A DNA stretch of 64,000 nucleotides, taken from the NCBI GenBank assembly GCA_963965975.1, contig OZ014418.1, positions 4,662,775-4,726,774 on the forward strand, in the 5' to 3' direction. A model generated the notes under the pieces. It saw only the letters and a program-made list of their open reading frames with translations. It was not told where the DNA came from and did not search any database. The translations under genes were made by a program, and so were the position numbers. This DNA comes from Xestospongia bergquistia. Lineage: Eukaryota; Porifera; Demospongiae; Haplosclerida; Petrosiidae. Of the stretch, positions 22,468 to 35,074 are shown piece by piece (the stretch's first letter is position 1; every line of letters starts with the position of its first letter).

Positions 22468-24184
22468 GTTTGCATTAACACTCTAAAGTCTTTAATTTAA
22501 AGGCTTTAGAAGCATTAGACTATTGAGTGAAGTTTGTAAAGTAAACTGATAGGTCTAAAGGACTCTATTGGACTAACTAAATTAACTGCTATTAACAGTT
22601 TAGTAAGTTATGTTGCATTAACACTCTAAAGTGTTTAATTTAAAGACGTTAGAAGGTTTAGACTATTTGGTAAAGTTTATAAGGTAGCCTGCTAAGTTTA
22701 ATGGACTGTATGGGACTAAAGAAATGAACTGCTATTAACATTTCAGTAAGTTTGTTTGCATTAACGCTCTAAAGTCTTTAATTTAAAGACTTTAGAAGCT
22801 TTAGAGTATTGAGTGAAGTTTAGAAAGTAAACAGCTCAGTCTAAAGGGCTCTATGAAACTAACTAAATAAACTATTATTAACAGTTCAGTAAGTTGTTTT
22901 GCATTAACACTCTAAAGTCTGTAAATTATAGACTTTAGAAGGTTTAGACTATTGAGCGAAGTTTATAAAGTAAACTGCTCAGTCTAAAGGACTCTATGAA
23001 ACTAACTAAATAAAATGTTTTTAACACTTTAGTAAGTTCCTTTGCATTAACACTCTAAAGTCATTAATTTAAAGACTTTAGAAGGTTTAGAGTATTGAGT
23101 GAAGTTTGTAAAGTAAACAGCTCAGTCTAAAGGGCTCTATGAAACTAAGTAAATGAACTATTATTAACAGTTTAGTAAGTTAGTTTGTGATAACACTCTA
23201 AAGTCTTTAATTTAAAGACTTTAGAAGGTTTAAACTATTGAGTAAAGTTTATAAAGTAAACTGCACAGTCTAAAGGACTCTATGGGACTAAAGAAATAAA
23301 CTGCTATTAACAGTTTAGTAAGTTTGTCTGCATTAACACTGTAAAGTCTTTAATTTAAAGACTTTAGAAGGTTTAGACTTTTGAGTGAAGTTTTTTAAAG
23401 TAAACTGATAGGTCTAAAGGACTCTATGGGACTAACTAAATTAACTGCTATTAACAGTTTAGTAAGTTGGTTTGCATTAACACACTAAAGTCTTTAATTT
23501 AAAGACTTTAGAAGGTTTAAACTATTGAGTAAAGTTTATAAAGTAAACTGCTCAGTCTAAAGGACTCTATGGGACTAAGGAAATAAACTGCTATTAACAG
23601 TTTAGTAAGTTGGTTTGCATTAATCCTCTAAAGTCTTTAATTTAAAGACTTTAGAAGGTTTAGACTATTGAGTGAACTTTGTAAAGTAAACTGATAGGTC
23701 TAAAGGACTCTATGGGACTAACTAAATTAACTGTTATTAAACGTTTAGTAAGTTGGTTTGCATTAACACTCTAATGTCTTTAATTTAGAGACTTTAGGAG
23801 GTTTAAACTAATGAGTAAAGTTTATAAAGTAAACTGCTCAGTCTAAAGGACTCTCTGGGACTAAAAAAATAAACTGCTATTAACAGTTTAGTAAGTTGGT
23901 TTTCTTTAACCCTCTAAAGTCTTTAATTTCAAGACTTTAGAAGGTTTAGACTATTGAGTGAAGTTTTTTAAAGTAAACTTTTAGGTCTAAAGGACTCTAT
24001 GGGACTAACTAAATTAACTGCTATTAAGAGTTTAGTAAGTTGGTTTGCATTAACACTCTAAAGTCTTTAATTTAAAGACTTTAGAAGGTTTAAACTATTG
24101 AGTAAATTTTGTAAAGTAAACTGCTCAGTCTAAAGGACTCTACGGGACTAAAGAAATAAACTGCTATTAACAGTTTAGTAAGTT
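22468..24184 (+). repeat. 12-monomer block, copy 1 (pair with 25329-27045)
   Basis: Offset 2861 (20 x 143 + 1). Shared markers are AAGCATTAGAC (22511 and 25372), AAGTTCCTTTGC (near 23034 and 25895), TTAATCCTC (near 23620 and 26481) and CTCTACGGGAC (near 24139 and 27000). The match ends at 24185, where copy 1 switches into the GGTTTTCATTAACGC block. Confidence 0.85.
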
Positions 24185-25328
24185 GGTTTTCATTAACGCT
24201 CTAAAGTCTTTAATTTAAAGACTTTAGAAGGTTTAGAGTATTGAGTGAATTTTATAAAGTAAACAGCTCATTCTAAAGGGCTCTATGAAACTAACTAAAT
24301 AAACTATTATTAACAGTTTAGTAAGTTAGTTTGTGAAAACACTCTAAAGTCTTTAATTTAAAGACTTTAGAAGGTTTAGACTATTGAGTAAAGTTTATAA
24401 AGTAAACTGCTCAGTGTAAAGGACTCTATGGGACTAAAGAAATAAACTGCAATTAACAGTTTAGTAAGTTTTTTGCTTTACGCTCTAAAGTCTTTAATTT
24501 AAAGACTATAGAAGGTTTAGAGTATTGAGTGAAGTTTATAAAGTAAACAGCTCATTCTAAAGGGCTCTATGAAACTAACTAAATAAACTATTATTAACAG
24601 TTTAGTAAGTTTGTTTGCATTAACACTCTAAAGTCTTTAATTTAAAGACTTTAGAAGGTTTCAACTATTGAGTAATGTTTATAAAGTAAACTGCTCAGTC
24701 TAAAGGACTCTATGGGACTAAAGAAATAAACTGCTATTAACAGTTTAGTAAGTTGGTTTGCATTAACCCTCTAAAGTCTTTAATTTAAAGACTTTAGAAG
24801 GTTTTGACTATTGAGTGAAGTTTGTAAAGTAAACTGATAGGTCTAAAGGACTCTATGGGACTAACTAAATTAACTGTTATTAACAGTTTAGTAAGTTCGT
24901 TTGCATTAACACTCTAATGTCTTTAATTTAAAGACTTTAGAAGGTTTAAACTATTGAGTAAAGTTTATAAAGTAAACTGCTCAGTCTAAAGGACTCTCTG
25001 GGACTAAAAAAATAAACTGCTATCGACAGTTTAGTAAGTTGGTTTTCTTTAACCCTCTAAAGTCTTTAATTTAAAGACTTTAGAAAGTTTAGACTATTGA
25101 GTGAAGTTTTTTAAAGTAAACTGATAGGTCTAAAGGACTCTATGGGACTAGATAAATTAACTGCTATTAAGAGTTTAGTAAGTTGGTTTGCATTAACACT
25201 CTAAAGTCTTTAATTTAAAGACTTTAGAAGGTTTAAACTATTGAGTAAATTTTATAAAGTAAACTGCTCAGTCTAAAGGACTCTATGGGACTAAAGAAAT
25301 AAACTGCTATTAACAGTTTAGTAAGTTG

Positions 25329-27045
25329 GTTTGCATTAACACTCTAAAGTCTTTAATTTAAAGACTTTAGAAGCATTAGACTATTGAGTGAAGTTTGTAA
25401 AGTAAACTGATAGGTCTAAAGGACTCTATTGGACTAACTAAATTAACTGCTATTAACAGTTTAGTAAGTTCGGTTGCATTAACACTCTAAAGTGTTTAAT
25501 TTAAAGACTTTAGAAGGTTTAGACTGTTTGGTAATGTTTATAAGGTAGCCTGCTAAGTTTAATGGACTGTATGGGACTAAAGAAATGAACTGCTATTAAC
25601 ATTTCAGTAAGTTTGTTTGCATTAACGCTCTAAAGTCTTTAATTTAAAGACTTTAGAAGCTTTAGAGTATTGAGTGAAGTTTAGAAAGTAAACAGCTCAG
25701 TCTAAAGGGCTCTATGAAACTAACTAAATAAACTATTATTAACAGTTCAGTAAGTTGTTTTGCATTAACACTCTAAAGTCTGTAAATTATAGACTTTAGA
25801 AGGTTTAGACTATTGAGCGAAGTTTATAAAGTAAACTGCTCAGTCTAAAGGACTCTATGAAACTAACTAAATAAAATGTTTTTAACACTTTAGTAAGTTC
25901 CTTTGCATTAACACTCTAAAGTCATTAATTTAAAGACTTTAGAAGGTTTAGAGTATTGAGTGAAGTTTGTAAAGTAAACAGCTCAGTCTAAAGGGCTCTA
26001 TGAAACTAATTAAATGAACTATTATTAACAGTTTAGTAAGTTAGTTTGTGATAACACTCTAAAGTCTTTAATTTAAAGACTTTAGAAGGTTTAAACTATT
26101 GAGTAAAGTTTGTAAAGTAAACTGCACAGTCTAAAGGACTCTATGGGACTAAAGAAATAAACTGCTATTAACAGTTTAGTAAGTTCGTCTGCATTAACAC
26201 TGTAAAGTCTTTAATTTAAAGACTTTAGAAGGTTTAGACTTTTGAGTGAAGTTTTTTAAAGTAAACTGATAGGTCTAAAGGACTCTATGGGACTAACTAA
26301 ATTAACTGCTATTAACAGTTTAGTAAGTTGGTTTGCATTAACACTCTAAAGTCTTTAATTTAAAGACTTTAGAAGGTTTAAACTATTGAGTAAAGTTTAT
26401 AAAGTAAACTGCTCAGTCTAAAGGACTCTATGGGACTAAAGAAATAAACTGCTATTAACAGTTTAGTAAGTTGGTTTGCATTAATCCTCTAAAGTCTTTA
26501 ATTTAAAGACTTTAGAAGGTTTAGACTATTGAGTGAACTTTGTAAAGTAAACTGATAGGTCTAAAGGACTCTATGGGACTAACTAAATTAACTGTTATTA
26601 ACAGTTTAGTAAGTTGGTTTGCATTAACACTCTATTGTCATTAATTTAGAGACTTTAGAAGGTTTAAACTATTGAGTAAAGTTTATAAAGTAAACTGCTC
26701 AGTCTAAAGGACTCTCTGGGACTAAAAAAATAAACTGCTATTAACTGTTTAGTAAGTTGGTTTGCTTTAACCCTCTAAAGTCTTTAATTTCAAGACTTTA
26801 GAAGGTTTAGACTATTGAGTGAAGTTTTTTAAAGTAAACTGATAGGTCTGAAGGACTCTATGGGACTAACTAAATTAACTGCTATTAAGAGTTTAGTAAG
26901 TTGGTTTGCATTAACACTCTAAAGTCTTTAATTTAAAGACTTTAGAAGGTTTAAACTATTGAGTAAATTTTATAAAGTAAACTGCTCAGTCTAAAGGACT
27001 CTACGGGACTAAAGAAATAAACTGCTATTAACAGTTTAGTAAGTT
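25329..27045 (+). repeat. 12-monomer block, copy 2 (older duplication inside the 5010-bp unit)
   Basis: Partner of 22468-24184. Because it lies inside the 5010-bp unit, the same block occurs again at about 30339-32055 and, in related form, near 44950 and 50820. It shows more differences from 22468-24184 than the two 5010-bp copies show from each other, so it is the older event. Confidence 0.82.
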
Positions 27046-29051
27046 TGTTTGCACTAAAACCCTAAAGTCTTTAATTTAAAGACTTTAGAAGGTTTAGACT
27101 ATTGAGTGAAGTTTGTAAAGTAAACTGATAGGTCTAAAAGACTCTGTTGGAATAACTAAATTAACTGCTATTAACAGTTTAGTAAGTTCGGTTGCATTAA
27201 CACTCTAAAGTGTTTAATTTAAAGACTTTAGAAGGTTTAGACTATTGGGTAAAGTTTATAAGGTAGACTGCTAAGTTTAATGGACTCTATGGGACTAAAG
27301 AAATTGAACTGCTATTAACAGTTCAGTAAGTTTGTTTGCATTAACGCTCTAAAGTCTTTAATTTAAAGACTTTAGAAGCTTTAGAGTATTGAGTGAAGTT
27401 TATAAAGTAAACAGCTCAATCTAAAGGGCTCTATGAAACTAACTAAATAAACTATTATTAACAGTTCAGTAAGTTGGTTTGCATTAACACTCTAAAGTCT
27501 GTAAATTAAAGACTTTAGAAGGTTTAGACTATTGAGCGAAGTTTATAAAGTAAACTGCTCAGTCTAAAGGACTCTATGAAACTAACTAAATAAAATGTTA
27601 TTAACACTTTAGTAAGTTCGTTTGCATTAACACTATAAAGTCATTAATTTAAAGACTTTAGAAGGTTTAGAGTATTGAGTGAAGTTTGTAAAGTAAACAG
27701 CTCAGTCTAAAGGGCTCTATGAAAATAACTAAATGAACTATTATTAACAGTTTTGTAAGTTAGTTTGTGATAACACTCTAAAGTCTTTAATGTAAAGACT
27801 TTAGAAGGTTTAAACTATTGAGTAAAGTTTATAAAGTAAACTGCACAGTCTAAAGGACTCTATGGGACTAAAGAAATAAACTGCTATTAACAGTTTAGTA
27901 AGTTCGTCTGCATTAACCCTCTAAAGTCTTTAATTTAAAGACTTTAGAAGGTTTAGACTTTTGAGTGAAGTTTTTTAAAGTAAACTGATAGGTCTAAAGG
28001 ACTCTATGGGACTAACTAAATTAACTGCTATTAACAGTTTAGTAAGTTGGTTTGCATTAACACTCTAAAGTCTTTAATTTAAAGACTTTAGAAGGTTTAA
28101 ACTATTGAGTAAATTTTATAAAGTAAACTGCTCAGTCTAAAGGACTCTATGGGACTAAAGAAATAAACTGCTATTAACAGTTTAGTAAGTTGGTTTGCAT
28201 TAATCCTCTAAAGTCTTTAATTTAAAGACTTTAGAAGGTTTAGACTATTGAGTGAACTTTGTAAAGTAAACTAATAGGTCTAAAGGACTCTATGAGACTA
28301 ACTAAATAAACTGTTATTAACAGTTTAGTAAGTTGGTTTGCAATAACACTCTAAAGTCTTTAATTTAAAGACTTTAGAAGGTTTAAACTATTGAGTAATG
28401 TTTATAAAATAAACTGCTTAGTCTAAAGGACTCCATGGGACTAAAAAAATAAACTGCTATTAACATTTTAGTAAGTTGGTTTGCATAAACACTCTAAAGT
28501 CTTTAATTTAAAGACTTTAGAAGGTTTACACTATTGAGTGAAGTTTTTTAAAGTAAACTGATAGGTCTAAAGGACTCTATGGGACTAACTAAATTAACTG
28601 CTATTAACAGTTTAGTAAGTTCGTTTGCATTAAAACTCTAAAGTCTTTAATTTAAAGACTTTAGAAGGTTTAAACTATTGAGTAAAGTTTATAAAGTAAA
28701 CTGCTCAGTCTAAAGGACTCCGTGGGACTAAAGACATAAACTGCTATTAACAGTTTAGTAAGTTGGTTTGCATTAAAACTCTAAAATCTTTAATTTAAAG
28801 ACTTTAGAAGGTTTAGACTATAGCGTAAACTTTATAAGGTAGACTGCTAAGTTTAAAGGACTCTATGGGACTAAAGAAATGAACTGCTTTTAACAGTTCA
28901 GTAAGTTTGTTTGCATTAATGCTCTAAAGTCTTTAATTTAAAGACTTTAGAAGGTTTAGAGTATTGAGTGAAGTTTATAAAGTAAACAGCTCAGTCTAAA
29001 GGGCTCTATGAAACTAACTAAATAAACTATTATTAACAGTTCAGAAAGTTG

Positions 29052-29194
29052 GTTTGCATTAACACTCTAAAGTCTTTAAATTAAAGACTTTAGAAGGTTT
29101 AGACTATTGAGCGAAGTTTATAAAGTAAACTGGTCAGTCTAAAGGACTCTATGAAACTAACTAAATAAAATGTTATTAACACTTTAGTAAGTTC
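29052..29194 (+). repeat. Reference monomer, subfamily E (143 bp)
   Basis: Type E has the dyad 1 centre changed from T to A (CTTTAAATTAAAG), which keeps the palindrome perfect. It also has GACTATTGAGCGAAG, AAACTGGTCAG, CTCTATGAAACTAAC and AAAATGTTATTAACAC. I did not see this type left of about 12.1 kb; it is frequent from 18 kb onward. It is usually followed by a type F monomer. Confidence 0.88.
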
Positions 29195-29337
29195 GTTTGC
29201 ATTAACACTCTAAAGTCATTAATTTAAAGACTTTAGAAGGTTTAGAGTATTGAGTAAAGTTTATAAAGTAAACTGCTCAGTGTAAAGGACTCTATGGGAC
29301 TAAAGAAATAAACTGCTATTAACAGTTTAGTAAGTTG
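29195..29337 (+). repeat. Reference monomer, subfamily F (143 bp, broken dyad 1)
   Basis: Type F has AAGTCATTAATTT where other types have AAGTCTTTAATTT, so one arm position of dyad 1 no longer pairs. It follows type E in most higher-order repeats. Two subtypes exist: one continues GAGTAAAG with CTCAGTGTAAAGG (as here), the other GAGTGAAG with AGGGCTCTATGAAAC (as near 39360). Confidence 0.85.
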
Positions 29338-30064
29338 TTTTGCATTAACGCTCTATAGTCTTTAATTTAAAGACTTTAGAAGGTTTAGAGTATTGAGTGA
29401 AGTTTATAAAGTAAACAGCTCATTCTAAAGGGCTCTATGAAACTAACTAAATAAACTATTATTAACAGTTTAGTAAGTTAGTTTGTTAAAACACTCTAAA
29501 GTCTTTAATTTAAAGACTTTAGAAGGTTTAGACTAGTGAGTAAAGTTTATAATGTAAACTGCTCAGTCTAAAGGACTCTGTGGGACTAAAGAAATAAGCT
29601 GCTATTAACAGTTTAGTAAGTTGGTTTGCATTAACCCTCTAAAGTCTTTAATTTAAAGACTTTAGAAGGTTTAGAGTATTGAGTGAAGTTTATAAAGTAA
29701 ACAGCTCAGTCTAAAGGGCTCTATGAAACTAACTAAATAAACTATTATTAACAGTTCATAAGTTGGTTTGCATTAACACTCTAAAGTCTTTAAATTAAAG
29801 ACTTTATAAGGTTTAGACTATTGAGCGAAGTTTATAAAGTAAACTGGTCACTCTAAAGGACTCTATGAACTAACTAAATAAAATGTTATTAACACTTTAG
29901 TAAGTTCGTTTGCATTAACACCCTAAAGTCATTAATTTAAAGATTTTAGAAGGTTTAGACTATTGAGTAAAGTTTATAAAAGTAAACTGCTCAGTGTAAA
30001 GGACTCTATGGGACTAAAGAAATAAACTGCTATTAACAGTTTAGTAAGTTTGTTTGCATTAACG

Positions 30065-33000
30065 CTCTAAAGTCTTTAATTTAAAGACTTTAGAAAGTTT
30101 AGACTATTGAGTGAAGTTTTTTAAAGTAAACTGATAGGTCTAAAGGACTCTATGGGACTAGATAAATTAACTGCTATTAAGAGTTTAGTAAGTTGGTTTG
30201 CATTAACACTCTAAAGTCTTTAATTTAAAGACTTTAGAAGGTTTAAACTATTGAGTAAATTTTATAAAGTAAACTGCTCAGTCTAAAGGACTCTATGGGA
30301 CTAAAGAAATAAACTGCTATTAACAGTTTAGTAAGTTGGTTTGCATTAACACTCTAAAGTCTTTAATTTAAAGACTTTAGAAGCATTAGACTATTGAGTG
30401 AAGTTTGTAAAGTAAACTGATAGGTCTAAAGGACTCTATTGGACTAACTAAATTAACTGCTATTAACAGTTTAGTAAGTTCGGTTGCTTTAACACTCTAA
30501 AGTGTTTAATTTAAAGACTTTAGAAGGTTTAGACTGTTTGGTAATGTTTATAAGGTAGCCTGCTAAGTTTAATGGACTGTATGGGACTAAAGAAATGAAC
30601 TGCTATTAACATTTCAGTAAGTTTGTTTGCATTAACGCTCTAAAGTCTTTAATTTAAAGACTTTAGAAGCTTTAGAGTATTGAGTGAAGTTTAGAAAGTA
30701 AACAGCTCAGTCTAAAGGGCTCTATGAAACTAACTAAATAAACTATTATTAACAGTTCAGTAAGTTGTTTTGCATTAACACTCTAAAGTCTGTAAATTAT
30801 AGACTTTAGAAGGTTTAGACTATTGAGCGAAGTTTATAAAGTAAACTGCTCAGTCTAAAGGACTCTATGAAACTAACTAAATAAAATGTTTTTAACACTT
30901 TAGTAAGTTCCTTTGCATTAACACTCTAAAGTCATTAATTTAAAGACTTTAGAAGGTTTAGAGTATTGAGTGAAGTTTGTAAAGTAAACAGCTCAGTCTA
31001 AAGGGCTCTATGAAACTAAGTAAATGAACTATTATTAACAGTTTAGTAAGTTAGTTTGTGATAACACTCTAAAGTCTTTAATTTAAAGACTTTAGAAGGT
31101 TTAAACTATTGAGTAAAGTTTGTAAAGTAAACTGCACAGTCTAAAGGACTCTATGGGACTAAAGAAATAAACTGCTATTAACAGTTTAGTAAGTTCGTCT
31201 GCATTAACACTGTAAAGTCTTTAATTTAAAGACTTTAGAAGGTTTAGACTTTTGAGTGAAGTTTTTTAAAGTAAACTGATAGGTCTAAAGGACTCTATGG
31301 GACTAACTAAATTAACTGCTATTAACAGTTTAGTAAGTTGGTTTGCATTAACACTCTAAAGTCTTTAATTTAAAGACTTTAGAAGGTTTAAACTATTGAG
31401 TAAAGTTTATAAAGTAAACTGCTCAGTCTAAAGGACTCTATGGGACTAAAGAAATAAACTGCTATTAACAGTTTAGTAAGTTGGTTTGCATTAATCCTCT
31501 AAAGTCTTTAATTTAAAGACTTTAGAAGGTTTAGACTATTGAGTGAACTTTGTAAAGTAAACTGATAGGTCTAAAGGACTCTATGGGACTAACTAAATTA
31601 ACTGTTATTAACAGTTTAGTAAGTTGGTTTGCATTAACACTCTATTGTCATTAATTTAGAGACTTTAGAAGGTTTAAACTATTGAGTAAAGTTTATAAAG
31701 TAAACTGCTCAGTCTAAAGGACTCTCTGGGACTAAAAAAATAAACTGCTATTAACTGTTTAGTAAGTTGGTTTGCTTTAACCCTCTAAAGTCTTTAATTT
31801 CAAGACTTTAGAAGGTTTAGACTATTGAGTGAAGTTTTTTAAAGTAAACTGATAGGTCTGAAGGACTCTATGGGACTAACTAAATTAACTGCTATTAAGA
31901 GTTTAGTAAGTTGGTTTGCATTAACACTCTAAAGTCTTTAATTTAAAGACTTTAGAAGGTTTAAACTATTGAGTAAATTTTATAAAGTAAACTGCTCAGT
32001 CTAAAGGACTCTACGGGACTAAAGAAATAAACTGCTATTAACAGTTTAGTAAGTTTGTTTGCACTAAAACCCTAAAGTCTTTAATTTAAAGACTTTAGAA
32101 GGTTTAGACTATTGAGTGAAGTTTGTAAAGTAAACTGATAGGTCTAAAAGACTCTGTTGGAATAACTAAATTAACTGCTATTAACAGTTTAGTAAGTTCG
32201 GTTGCATTAACACTCTAAAGTGTTTAATTTAAAGACTTTAGAAGGTTTAGACTATTGGGTAAAGTTTATAAGGTAGACTGCTAAGTTTAATGGACTCTAT
32301 GGGACTAAAGAAATTGAACTGCTATTAACAGTTCAGTAAGTTTGTTTGCATTAACGCTCTAAAGTCTTTAATTTAAAGACTTTAGAAGCTTTAGAGTATT
32401 GAGTGAAGTTTATAAAGTAAACAGCTCAATCTAAAGGGCTCTATGAAACTAACTAAATAAACTATTATTAACAGTTCAGTAAGTTGGTTTGCATTAACAC
32501 TCTAAAGTCTGTAAATTAAAGACTTTAGAAGGTTTAGACTATTGAGCGAAGTTTATAAAGTAAACTGCTCAGTCTAAAGGACTCTATGAAACTAACTAAA
32601 TAAAATGTTATTAACACTTTAGTAAGTTCGTTTGCATTAACACTATAAAGTCATTAATTTAAAGACTTTAGAAGGTTTAGAGTATTGAGTGAAGTTTGTA
32701 AAGTAAACAGCTCAGTCTAAAGGGCTCTATGAAAATAACTAAATGAACTATTATTAACAGTTTTGTAAGTTAGTTTGTGATAACACTCTAAAGTCTTTAA
32801 TGTAAAGACTTTAGAAGGTTTAAACTATTGAGTAAAGTTTATAAAGTAAACTGCACAGTCTAAAGGACTCTATGGGACTAAAGAAATAAACTGCTATTAA
32901 CAGTTTAGTAAGTTCGTCTGCATTAACCCTCTAAAGTCTTTAATTTAAAGACTTTAGAAGGTTTAGACTTTTGAGTGAAGTTTTTTAAAGTAAACTGATA

Positions 33001-35074
33001 GGTCTAAAGGACTCTATGGGACTAACTAAATTAACTGCTATTAACAGTTTAGTAAGTTGGTTTGCATTAACACTCTAAAGTCTTTAATTTAAAGACTTTA
33101 GAAGGTTTAAACTATTGAGTAAATTTTATAAAGTAAACTGCTCAGTCTAAAGGACTCTATGGGACTAAAGAAATAAACTGCTATTAACAGTTTAGTAAGT
33201 TGGTTTGCATTAATCCTCTAAAGTCTTTAATTTAAAGACTTTAGAAGGTTTAGACTATTGAGTGAACTTTGTAAAGTAAACTAATAGGTCTAAAGGACTC
33301 TATGAGACTAACTAAATAAACTGTTATTAACAGTTTAGTAAGTTGGTTTGCAATAACACTCTAAAGTCTTTAATTTAAAGACTTTAGAAGGTTTAAACTA
33401 TTGAGTAATGTTTATAAAGTAAACTGCTTAGTCTAAAGGACTCCATGGGACTAAAAAAATAAACTGCTATTAACATTTTAGTAAGTTGGTTTGCATAAAC
33501 ACTCTAAAGTCTTTAATTTAAAGACTTTAGAAGGTTTACACTATTGAGTGAAGTTTTTTAAAGTAAACTGATAGGTCTAAAGGACTCTATGGGACTAACT
33601 AAATTAACTGCTATTAACAGTTTAGTAAGTTCGTTTGCATTAAAACTCTAAAGTCTTTAATTTAAAGACTTTAGAAGGTTTAAACTATTGAGTAAAGTTT
33701 ATAAAGTAAACTGCTCAGTCTAAAGGACTCCGTGGGACTAAAGAAATAAACTGCTATTAACAGTTTAGTAAGTTGGTTTGCATTAAAACTCTAAAATCTT
33801 TAATTTAAAGACTTTAGAAGGTTTAGACTATAGCGTAAACTTTATAAGGTAGACTGCTAAGTTTAAAGGACTCTATGGGACTAAAGAAATGAACTGCTTT
33901 TAACAGTTCAGTAAGTTTGTTTGCATTAATGCTCTAAAGTCTTTAATTTAAAGACTTTAGAAGGTTTAGAGTATTGAGTGAAGTTTATAAAGTAAACAGC
34001 TCAGTCTAAAGGGCTCTATGAAACTAACTAAATAAACTATTATTAACAGTTCAGAAAGTTGGTTTGCATTAACACTCTAAAGTCTTTAAATTAAAGACTT
34101 TAGAAGGTTTAGACTATTGAGCGAAGTTTATAAAGTAAACTGGTCAGTCTAAAGGACTCTATGAAACTAACTAAATAAAATGTTATTAACACTTTAGTAA
34201 GTTCGTTTGCATTAACACTCTAAAGTCATTAATTTAAAGACTTTAGAAGGTTTAGAGTATTGAGTAAAGTTTATAAAGTAAACTGCTCAGTGTAAAGGAC
34301 TCTATGGGACTAAAGAAATAAACTGCTATTAACAGTTTAGTAAGTTGTTTTGCATTAACGCTCTATAGTCTTTAATTTAAAGACTTTAGAAGGTTTAGAG
34401 TATTGAGTGAAGTTTATAAAGTAAACAGCTCATTCTAAAGGGCTCTATGAAACTAACTAAATAAACTATTATTAACAGTTTAGTAAGTTAGTTTGTTAAA
34501 ACACTCTAAAGTCTTTAATTTAAAGACTTTAGAAGGTTTAGACTAGTGAGTAAAGTTTATAATGTAAACTGCTCAGTCTAAAGGACTCTGTGGGACTAAA
34601 GAAATAAGCTGCTATTAACAGTTTAGTAAGTTGGTTTGCATTAACCCTCTAAAGTCTTTAATTTAAAGACTTTAGAAGGTTTAGAGTATTGAGTGAAGTT
34701 TATAAAGTAAACAGCTCAGTCTAAAGGGCTCTATGAAACTAACTAAATAAACTATTATTAACAGTTCATAAGTTGGTTTGCATTAACACTCTAAAGTCTT
34801 TAAATTAAAGACTTTATAAGGTTTAGACTATTGAGCGAAGTTTATAAAGTAAACTGGTCAGTCTAAAGGACTCTATGAACTAACTAAATAAAATGTTATT
34901 AACACTTTAGTAAGTTCGTTTGCATTAACACCCTAAAGTCATTAATTTAAAGACTTTAGAAGGTTTAGACTATTGAGTAAAGTTTATAAAAGTAAACTGC
35001 TCAGTGTAAAGGACTCTATGGGACTAAAGAAATAAACTGCTATTAACAGTTTAGTAAGTTTGTTTGCATTAACG
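30065..35074 (+). repeat. 5010-bp (35-monomer) tandem duplication, copy 2
   Basis: Near-identical direct repeat of 25055-30064. Copy 2 runs on past the junction as AAGGTTTAGAC at 35103, where copy 1 at 30093 has AAAGTTTAGAC. The exchange point therefore lies within 30065-30095, which is identical in all three places and coincides with dyad 1. Confidence 0.95.

Larger units (their letters stand above)
25055..30064 (+). repeat. 5010-bp (35-monomer) tandem duplication, copy 1
   Basis: Every marker checked lies at a constant offset of 5010 from copy 2: GGGACTAGATAAATTAAC (25145 and 30155), GACTGTTTGGTAATG, AAGTTTGTAAAGTAAACTGC, TCTATTGTCATTAATTTAG, CACTAAAACCC and GAAATTGAACTGC. I noticed only about six single-base differences (for example near 25478, 26000, 28409, 28735, 29851 and 29944), so identity exceeds 99.5%. 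Upstream, the copies first differ at 25054 (C) against 30064 (G), which puts the junction in or beside dyad 1. Confidence 0.95.

Noticed and set aside
25466-25485. CENP-B box-like sequence (GTTCGGTTGCATTAAC and GTTCGTTTGCATTAAC)
   Set aside because: The TTCG half is present but the essential A and CGGG of the 17-bp box are absent. It does not qualify.
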